6,257 bases of DNA from Phyllobacteriaceae bacterium. GTDB lineage: Bacteria; Pseudomonadota; Alphaproteobacteria; Rhizobiales; Rhizobiaceae. The DNA is taken from contig JAHEGF010000199.1 in the NCBI GenBank assembly GCA_024645155.1, positions 1 through 6,257 on the forward strand. Reading direction: 5' to 3'. The first letter of the stretch is position 1. Each line of letters starts with the position of its first letter. Made by a program: the position numbers and the translations under genes. Under the pieces are notes generated by a model. That model saw only the letters and a program-made list of their open reading frames with translations, ran no database searches and was not told the origin of the DNA. Positions 1 to 4,474 of the stretch are shown piece after piece.

Positions 1-1
1 T

Positions 2-487
2 TTGAACTGGTTGCTTGCGCAATTGCACCTGACCTGGGCACTGGAAGCTTACCTTGCACTACCTGTGGTCGGCGGAAATTCCCTGTCAATAAGCTATACG
101 GGGACACTGATCGTTTTCGTTTATGTCTGGCTGCCTTACATGATCCTGCCGATGCAGGCGGCGTTGGAGCGCGTCCCGGTGACTATGCTAGAAGCATCAT
201 CGGACCTTGGTGGTTCGCCGCTTCAAACCTTCCGCCATATCATAATGCCGCTGGCAATGCCGGGTGTGATAGCCGGGTCGATCTTCACGTTCTCGCTGAC
301 ACTTGGCGATTACATCATCCCGCAAATCATAGGATCATCACGCCTGTTCATCGGCCAAGCGGTGTACACCCATCAGGGTACCGCGGGCAACATTCCGCTC
401 GCCGCGGCATTTACGGTCGTTCCGGTCGTTATCATGGGGTTCTATCTGTGGGGCGCAAAACGCATGGGGGCGTTCGATGCGCTCTGA
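2..487 (+). CDS. ydcU: ABC transporter permease, YdcU/PotB type (5' truncated)
   Basis: This is the C-terminal 161 residues of an inner-membrane permease of a polyamine-type ABC importer. The frame is open from the first full codon (TTG at 2-4), which is an internal leucine and not a start. The family is about 310 residues long, so roughly the N-terminal half lies left of the window. The EAA loop that docks on the ATPase is intact, with Glu64, the glycines at 70-71 and the final Pro83 of the fragment. Hydrophobic segments lie on either side at about 34-50, 86-103 and 134-150. From memory, the sequence around VGGN (23-26), the stretch near 92-104 and the GAFDAL ending closely match E. coli YdcU. 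It overlaps the next permease gene by 11 bases, and the two should form a heterodimeric channel. Putrescine or spermidine as substrate is inferred from the neighbouring patD. Family certain; orthology likely. Confidence 0.93.
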   Translation: MNWLLAQLHLTWALEAYLALPVVGGNSLSISYTGTLIVFVYVWLPYMILPMQAALERVPVTMLEASSDLGGSPLQTFRHIIMPLAMPGVIAGSIFTFSLTLGDYIIPQIIGSSRLFIGQAVYTHQGTAGNIPLAAAFTVVPVVIMGFYLWGAKRMGAFDAL

Positions 488-1292
488 CCGTAACAACCGC
501 GCGCCAATGGGGTTGAAGATCGCAGCGGCGGCTGGCCTTGCCTTCATGCATCTGCCGATCCTGCTCATTTTCGTCTATGCGTTCACGACTGAGGAGCGCA
601 GCTACCAGTGGCCGCCGCCGGGTCTGACTGTGAAATGGCTGGCGGTTACCTGGAATCGGCCGGATGTTTGGGAGGCACTTGGCCTGTCAGTCCGTGTTGC
701 ATCCATTTCAACCGTGATCGCAATCGTGCTCGGTACACTGTGCGCAGGCGCTGTTTCGCGCGCACGCTTTTTTGGCCGCGAAACGATCTCGTTGCTGGTT
801 ATTCTGCCTATTGCACTTCCGGGTATCATTACCGGTATCGCACTGCGTTCGGCATTCAATCTTGCTGATATCCCGTTTTCGTTTTGGACGATCGTGCTGG
901 GGCACGCAACGTTTTGCGTTGTCGTGGTCTACAACAATGCGGTGGCGCGATTCCGGCGCACTGCCGGTTCGCTCATAGAAGCTTCGATGGATCTTGGTGC
1001 CGACGGATTCCAGACATTCCGCCACGTGATTTTGCCCAATATCGGCACCGCCTTGCTGGCAGGTGGCATGCTCGCCTTCGCGCTGTCCTTCGACGAGGTC
1101 ATTGTTACCACTTTCACCGCCGGACAGCAGGCAACCTTGCCGATCTGGATGCTTGAGGAACTGGTACGCCCGAGGCAGAGACCGGTCACCAATGTGGTTG
1201 CGATGCTGGTGGTGCTCGTGACCTTTCTGCCAATTCTTGCAGCTTATTATCTGACCCGCGGCGGCGACACGGTCGCTGGCCAGGGTAAATAA
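477..1292 (+). CDS. ydcV: ABC transporter permease, YdcV/PotC type
   Basis: This is a complete 271-residue inner-membrane permease, partner of the upstream YdcU-like protein in a putative putrescine/spermidine importer. The EAA loop is present from Glu168 to Pro187 (EAS at 168-170, Gly174, ILP at 185-187). Hydrophobic segments lie near 14-36, 72-92, 103-123, 136-152, 191-209 and 238-259, which fits the six-helix PotC fold. From memory, ATFCVVVVYNN (144-154) and the stretch after Leu195 are close to identical to E. coli YdcV, which is 264 residues. The ATG at 477 is chosen because it gives the expected short N-terminus before helix 1 and has GGGGG at 466-470 six bases upstream. It overlaps the ydcU stop, which suggests translational coupling. 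patD follows 22 bases after the stop. Substrate is inferred from context only. Confidence 0.94.
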   Translation: MRSDRNNRAPMGLKIAAAAGLAFMHLPILLIFVYAFTTEERSYQWPPPGLTVKWLAVTWNRPDVWEALGLSVRVASISTVIAIVLGTLCAGAVSRARFFGRETISLLVILPIALPGIITGIALRSAFNLADIPFSFWTIVLGHATFCVVVVYNNAVARFRRTAGSLIEASMDLGADGFQTFRHVILPNIGTALLAGGMLAFALSFDEVIVTTFTAGQQATLPIWMLEELVRPRQRPVTNVVAMLVVLVTFLPILAAYYLTRGGDTVAGQGK

Positions 1293-1314
1293 TTCTCAAA
1301 AAGGGAGATACACA

Positions 1315-2739
1315 ATGGAAACCCAGATGTTGATCGGAGCGAGTTTCGAAAACGGCCAGGATGCCGAGGAAAACATCCTCGATCCCAAGACCGGCAATTC
1401 TATTGTCAAACTGCCAGAGGCATCGACGGAGCAGGTTGACAGGGCTGTTGCCGCAGCCAGGAAGGCTTTCGAAAGCTGGTCGCGTACCACGCCCGCGGAA
1501 CGCTCGGTATACTTGCTGAAAATCGCCGACCGGATTGAGAATGAAACCGACAATTTCTCCGCACTCGAGGCACTAAATTGTGGCAAACCGATCAATGCGG
1601 TCAGGAATGACGAAATTCCGGCGATCGTTGACTGCTACCGGTTCTTTGCGGGTGCCGTACGTTGTATGCCAGGCAATAGCGCTGGCGAATACATGGCTAA
1701 CCATACCTCCATGATCAGGCGCGATCCGATAGGTGTTGTTGCTTCCATCGCGCCGTGGAACTATCCATTGATGATGATGGCCTGGAAGCTGGCGCCGGCA
1801 ATCGGCGGTGGCAATACAGTTGTATTCAAGCCATCCGAACAGACGCCACTTACGGCATTGAAACTGGCGAAAATACTGGCTGATGAGCTGCCAGAAGGTG
1901 TGGTCAATGTCGTGCTTGGGCGCGGCGATTCTGTTGGCAACGCGCTGATCAATCATGACGGCGTCGATATGATCTCGATTACCGGCGATGTTGCGACGGG
2001 CAAGAAAATCCTGCAGGCGGCGGCCCGGTCGGTCAAGCGCACCCATTTGGAGCTAGGCGGAAAGGCGCCGGTAATCGTATTCGACGATGCCGATCTTGGT
2101 TCTGTCGTCGATGGTGTGCGCACATTCGGCTACTACAATGCCGGCCAGGACTGCACTGCTGCTTGCCGCATCTATGCAGGCCCGAAAATATACGACAAAC
2201 TCGTTGCCGATTTGTCTTCGGCAGTTTCGACGATCAAATATGCGAACACAGATGACGGTACCAACGAAATAGGGCCTTTGATCTCGCCGCGCCAGCGTGA
2301 TCGTGTGGCTAGCTTTGTTCAGCGTGCCTCCGACCTCGACCACATCGAAATTACGACTGGTGGCAAACCAGGCGAAGGCGAAGGGTTTTTCTACCAGCCG
2401 ACGGTAGTGGCCGGTGCGCTTCAAACAGACGAGATCGTGCGCCGCGAGGTATTCGGTCCGGTCGTCTCGGTGACTCGATTTTCCGACACCGATGAAGCGG
2501 TCGCCTGGGCGAATGATTCCGACTACGGTCTAGCCTCGTCTGTCTGGACCAGGGATGTGGGACGGGCGATGCGATGCGCTGCGCGGCTGCGTTATGGCTG
2601 CACCTGGATCAACACACATTTCATGCTGGTCAACGAAATGCCGCATGGTGGGCTGAAGCAATCGGGATACGGCAAGGACATGTCGCTTTATGCACTTGAA
2701 GACTACACTGCAGTCCGCCATGTCATGATTGCGCATTGA
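1315..2739 (+). CDS. patD: gamma-aminobutyraldehyde dehydrogenase (PatD)
   Basis: This is a soluble NAD-dependent aldehyde dehydrogenase of 474 residues, the same length as E. coli PatD (YdcW). PatD oxidises 4-aminobutanal from putrescine to 4-aminobutyrate (GABA). Key residues are visible: Asn149 in PWN, Lys172 and Glu175 in the FKPSE cofactor motif, general base Glu246 in LELGGK, nucleophile Cys280 in GQDCTA, and Glu378 with Phe380 in EVFGP. The PatD-typical stretches NDEIPAIVD (98-106), FGYYNAGQDCTAACRIY (271-287), and the C-terminal region from about 427 are all present. The cofactor-loop motif reads GDVATG at 224-229, with Asp225 where E. coli PatD has Ser. The ribosome site AAGGGAG (1301-1307) lies seven bases before the ATG. 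Its position directly behind ydcUV repeats the E. coli ydcSTUV-patD order and links uptake to catabolism. A related betaine-aldehyde dehydrogenase activity is the main alternative. Confidence 0.95.
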   Translation: METQMLIGASFENGQDAEENILDPKTGNSIVKLPEASTEQVDRAVAAARKAFESWSRTTPAERSVYLLKIADRIENETDNFSALEALNCGKPINAVRNDEIPAIVDCYRFFAGAVRCMPGNSAGEYMANHTSMIRRDPIGVVASIAPWNYPLMMMAWKLAPAIGGGNTVVFKPSEQTPLTALKLAKILADELPEGVVNVVLGRGDSVGNALINHDGVDMISITGDVATGKKILQAAARSVKRTHLELGGKAPVIVFDDADLGSVVDGVRTFGYYNAGQDCTAACRIYAGPKIYDKLVADLSSAVSTIKYANTDDGTNEIGPLISPRQRDRVASFVQRASDLDHIEITTGGKPGEGEGFFYQPTVVAGALQTDEIVRREVFGPVVSVTRFSDTDEAVAWANDSDYGLASSVWTRDVGRAMRCAARLRYGCTWINTHFMLVNEMPHGGLKQSGYGKDMSLYALEDYTAVRHVMIAH

Positions 2740-2961
2740 ATGGTGTTCGCGCACGAAAATAATTGACGTTCGATGTTTGTTCAGAAGCAAATCCGAATTC
2801 CTGATGTCATTTTCAAAGTCTGATGGTGCTTCGGAAACTGAATACGGATTCGAGAACGCTTTCTTCGATCAATTAGGTCTAACCTCCCTATACGTCCCGG
2901 TACAAAATTCGATGAACATGTGCAAAATGTAACAAGGAATACCAACGTTTGTCAGGCAGTT

Positions 2962-2984
2962 CCGACGTCCGAAACGTCGGTTTT
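2962..2984 (+). terminator. putative intrinsic terminator
   Basis: CCGACGT (2962-2968) and ACGTCGG (2974-2980) form a perfect 7-bp stem around a five-base loop, CCGAA. TTTT (2981-2984) and a C follow directly. Only the plus strand has the T-run, so it would stop rightward transcription, presumably the ydcUV-patD message. It lies about 220 bases beyond the patD stop, which is far for an operon terminator. It could instead end a short transcript made inside the gap. The four-base T-run is short, so its strength is uncertain. Confidence 0.6.
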
Positions 2985-3039
2985 CGTGCCATACGTTCTG
3001 GATTGTTGCCCAACGTGCTCGCATTTCACATCGCAACTC

Positions 3040-3089
3040 TGCCCTTGCCTAGGTTAAGGTCGTAAGCTCGAATCTCATCGCCCGCTCCA
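3040..3089 (+). pseudogene. degenerate 3' half of tRNA-Gly(GCC)
   Basis: The segment lines up without gaps to the anticodon-to-3'-end half of a bacterial tRNA-Gly(GCC). The anticodon stem is TGCCC/GGTTA (3040-3044 with 3052-3056), with one mismatch and one wobble. The loop is TTGCCTA (3045-3051) with anticodon GCC at 3047-3049. A five-base variable region follows (3057-3061). The T-arm is GTAAG-CTCGAAT-CTCAT (3062-3078), with one A-C mismatch and C for the first T of the loop. The acceptor 3' strand is CGCCCGC (3079-3085), then discriminator T and encoded CCA (3086-3089). No matching GCGGGCG strand or D-arm lies at the right distance upstream, so this cannot be a working tRNA. It is either a decayed tRNA or the tRNA-end copy left by an integrative element. 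The reference tRNA is recalled, not aligned by software. Confidence 0.62.
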
Positions 3090-3112
3090 ATATTTCCGGT
3101 TGTAAAACTCAA

Positions 3113-3143
3113 TGTTTCCAGGCCCTTGCGGGCATCTGGAACA
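3113..3143. other. bulged inverted repeat (hairpin)
   Basis: TTCCAG (3116-3121) pairs with CTGGAA (3136-3141), and GCCC (3122-3125) pairs with GGGC (3130-3133), around a TTGC loop. The only interruption is the bulge AT at 3134-3135. Bulging T3115 adds two outer pairs (3113-3114 with 3142-3143). No T-run follows on either strand, so it is not an ordinary intrinsic terminator. It begins 24 bases after the tRNA-like CCA, where a tRNA terminator would be expected, and could be a relic of one. A dispersed palindromic repeat is the other possibility. Confidence 0.5.
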
Positions 3144-3237
3144 ATTCCCGATTGCGTTTCCACAGACTGCCAAGGCAATTCCTGTCACCTTAAGAACCTG
3201 ATTTGCTACTGAGCTTTGCCGAATTTTGGATTGCCCC

Positions 3238-3265
3238 TTGCAAAATCTCAAATATCTATTATTAT
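3238..3265 (+). promoter_or_regulatory. sigma-70-like promoter of the DUF2892-RND operon
   Basis: A -35-like TTGCAA (3238-3243) and a -10-like TATTAT (3260-3265) are separated by 16 bases in an AT-rich stretch. A start near 3272 would give a leader of about 28 bases before the ATG at 3300. An inverted repeat ATTTTG (3223-3228)/CAAAAT (3241-3246) overlaps the -35 box. The position before a tight three-gene operon, and the lack of any other promoter candidate nearby, support the call. The -35 box is only a partial match. Confidence 0.5.
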
Positions 3266-3285
3266 GTGAATATATGAACATATAT
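3263..3285. promoter_or_regulatory. palindromic operator-like site at the transcription start
   Basis: Two overlapping palindromes sit over the -10 box and predicted start. One is perfect: ATATATG (3270-3276), AA, CATATAT (3279-3285). The other is a 20-base quasi-palindrome at 3263-3282, with TATGT and ACATA arms around ATATAT. The motif ATRTGAA also recurs with an eight-base period (3264-3270 and 3272-3278). A repressor bound here would block polymerase. AT-rich sites with ATATGAACA-like half sites are typical of ArsR/SmtB-type repressors. YgaV/BigR-type members of that family control DUF2892 or rhodanese genes, which fits the next gene. The repressor assignment is inference, and no repressor gene is in the window. 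Confidence 0.45.
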
Positions 3286-3299
3286 AGAAGGAATATTAC

Positions 3300-3500
3300 A
3301 TGTCACTCGATCGTACCGTTCTAGCCTTTGCAGGTTTCATGGTTCTGCTTTCGGTGGTTCTGACCGTTTGGGTAACCCCGTTATTTGTATGGTTTACCGT
3401 CTTCATAGGCCTCAACCTGATACAATCATCGTTTACGGGTTATTGCCCGGCTGCATCGATCTTCAGACTGTTCGGCATTAAGCCGGGCTGCGCATTCTAA
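3300..3500 (+). CDS. YgaP-type (DUF2892) small membrane protein
   Basis: This is a 66-residue inner-membrane protein with two hydrophobic segments (about 7-25 and 27-42) and a short conserved tail. The N-terminal LDR, the GLNLIQSSFTGYCP stretch (37-50, with Cys49) and the ending GIKPGCAF (59-66, with Cys64) are typical of the DUF2892 family. That family includes the membrane part of the rhodanese YgaP and many stand-alone proteins. Its biochemical role is not established. Fusion to or neighbourhood with rhodaneses points to sulfur or thiol chemistry. AAGGA (3288-3292) lies seven bases before the ATG. It is the first gene of the operon, directly behind the operator-like site and 11 bases before the adaptor gene. 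This suggests a role tied to the efflux pump or to the stress that induces it. Confidence 0.87.
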   Translation: MSLDRTVLAFAGFMVLLSVVLTVWVTPLFVWFTVFIGLNLIQSSFTGYCPAASIFRLFGIKPGCAF

Positions 3501-3511
3501 CCGGGTGGAAA

Positions 3512-4474
3512 ATGCGGACTCTCCTTCTTTTTGCAATCCTTCTTGTGACCGCATCAGCGAACGCGGGGTCAATGACCCTGTCGCCGGTGACGGTACCCGA
3601 ATGGAAAGCGGTCTACGGTCGCGTAGAGGCGCGAGATTCGGTTCCGGCGCGGGCGCGAATAAGCGGTGTTGCCGTTGAACTCAATGTGACTGAAGGCGAA
3701 ACCGTGTACGCCGGCGAACAGATCGCGATGGTTCGCGATGACAAGATCGACTTTCAGGTCGACGCATTAGACGCTCAATTGCGAGCACTCCAGGCCCAGC
3801 TTGAGGCCGCAAATTCGGACTTTGAACGTGGGCAAGCACTGGTACAAAAAGGCGTGATAACAATCCAACGCCTTGATCAGTTGAGTACCCAAGTCGATGT
3901 CATACGCAACCAAATGGCGGCGACAGCAGCACAAAAATCGGTAGTCGTTCAACAGCGTGCCGAAGGCGTGGTGCTCGCGCCAGTCGACGGGCGCGTGCTC
4001 AAGGTACCGGTGACTCGTGGAGCTGTACTTATGGTAGGTGAAACCGTCGCCGTCATCGGCGGCGGTGGTTTTTTTCTGCGGCTGGCAATTCCGGAACGTC
4101 ACGCGGCAACTCTTGTCCAAGGCGCTCCGATCCGCATAATGGCCGAAGAAAGCCAATCCGAAGGCCGTCTGGCAAAGATCTATCCGCAGATTGAAAATGG
4201 CCGCGTCATCGCCGATGTCGAGGTCGACACGCTGCAAACAACTTTCGTCGACGCCCGGGTCCTCGTCAAGCTGCCGATAGCCGAGCGTCACGCTTTGCTA
4301 GTGCCGCGTGAAGCCATCGAAACCCGTTTCGGTGTTGATTTCGTCACCGTCTCGGTATCGGGCGGTCACGCGGAAAGGGCTGTCGTTATCGGTGAAGTCT
4401 TCGAACGTGCCGACGGTGAATTTGTGGAGGTCATGTCCGGGCTTGCAGCTGGCGACGTGATTGTCGTCCCATGA
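3512..4474 (+). CDS. RND efflux periplasmic adaptor (membrane fusion protein)
   Basis: This adaptor links an inner-membrane RND pump to an outer-membrane channel. The 320 residues are short for the family (usually about 350-400). Residues 1-18 form a signal peptide with a hydrophobic core at 4-13 and likely cleavage after ANA. No lipobox cysteine is present, so it is probably a free periplasmic protein. In order there follow: the first lipoyl half-domain (about 45-78, with VTEGETVYAGE at 59-69); a helical hairpin (about 79-148); the second lipoyl half (about 149-183, with APVDGRV at 156-162); a beta-barrel (about 184-255); and a membrane-proximal domain to the end, closing with LAAGDVIV. The ATG at 3512 is required for the signal peptide, and GGGTGGA lies unusually close (3503-3509). 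Its stop overlaps the pump start as ATGA. The protein contains no cysteine. The substrate cannot be read from the sequence. Confidence 0.93.
   Translation: MRTLLLFAILLVTASANAGSMTLSPVTVPEWKAVYGRVEARDSVPARARISGVAVELNVTEGETVYAGEQIAMVRDDKIDFQVDALDAQLRALQAQLEAANSDFERGQALVQKGVITIQRLDQLSTQVDVIRNQMAATAAQKSVVVQQRAEGVVLAPVDGRVLKVPVTRGAVLMVGETVAVIGGGGFFLRLAIPERHAATLVQGAPIRIMAEESQSEGRLAKIYPQIENGRVIADVEVDTLQTTFVDARVLVKLPIAERHALLVPREAIETRFGVDFVTVSVSGGHAERAVVIGEVFERADGEFVEVMSGLAAGDVIVVP

Larger units (their letters stand above)
2740..3299. other. 560-base intergenic region between catabolic and efflux operons
   Basis: I see no convincing protein gene here. From left to right it holds about 220 bases of unassigned sequence, a terminator-like hairpin (2962-2984), a degenerate 3' half of tRNA-Gly (3040-3089), a bulged hairpin (3113-3143), about 90 unassigned bases, and an AT-rich promoter/operator (3238-3285). 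A 42-codon frame at 2804-2932 ends 29 bases before the terminator-like stem, but it lacks a good ribosome site and matches nothing I recognise. Composition is more AT-rich than the flanking genes, most strongly after 3240. The region looks like the junction of two independently acquired or rearranged blocks. Confidence 0.7.

Noticed and set aside
1573..2046. 157-codon open frame on the minus strand inside patD
   Set aside because: patD is intact with all catalytic residues, and the opposite-strand translation has no recognisable fold.
3010..3089. A complete functional tRNA-Gly gene
   Set aside because: GCTC at 3017-3020 resembles a D-stem, but it is about seven bases too far from the anticodon arm, has no GAGC partner, and has no GCGGGCG acceptor strand before it.
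3040..3133. Circularly permuted tRNA-Gly, with GCGGGC at 3128-3133 able to pair with GCCCGC at 3080-3085
   Set aside because: No D-arm follows the downstream segment, and permuted tRNA genes are not known in bacteria. That GCGGGC is better explained as part of the 3113-3143 hairpin.
3075..3281. 68-codon open frame on the minus strand in the intergenic region
   Set aside because: It would run through the promoter, the bulged hairpin and the tRNA-like end. No protein family is recognisable.
3767..4291. 174-codon open frame on the minus strand inside the adaptor gene
   Set aside because: It is antisense to a complete adaptor with ordered domains, and its composition looks non-coding.
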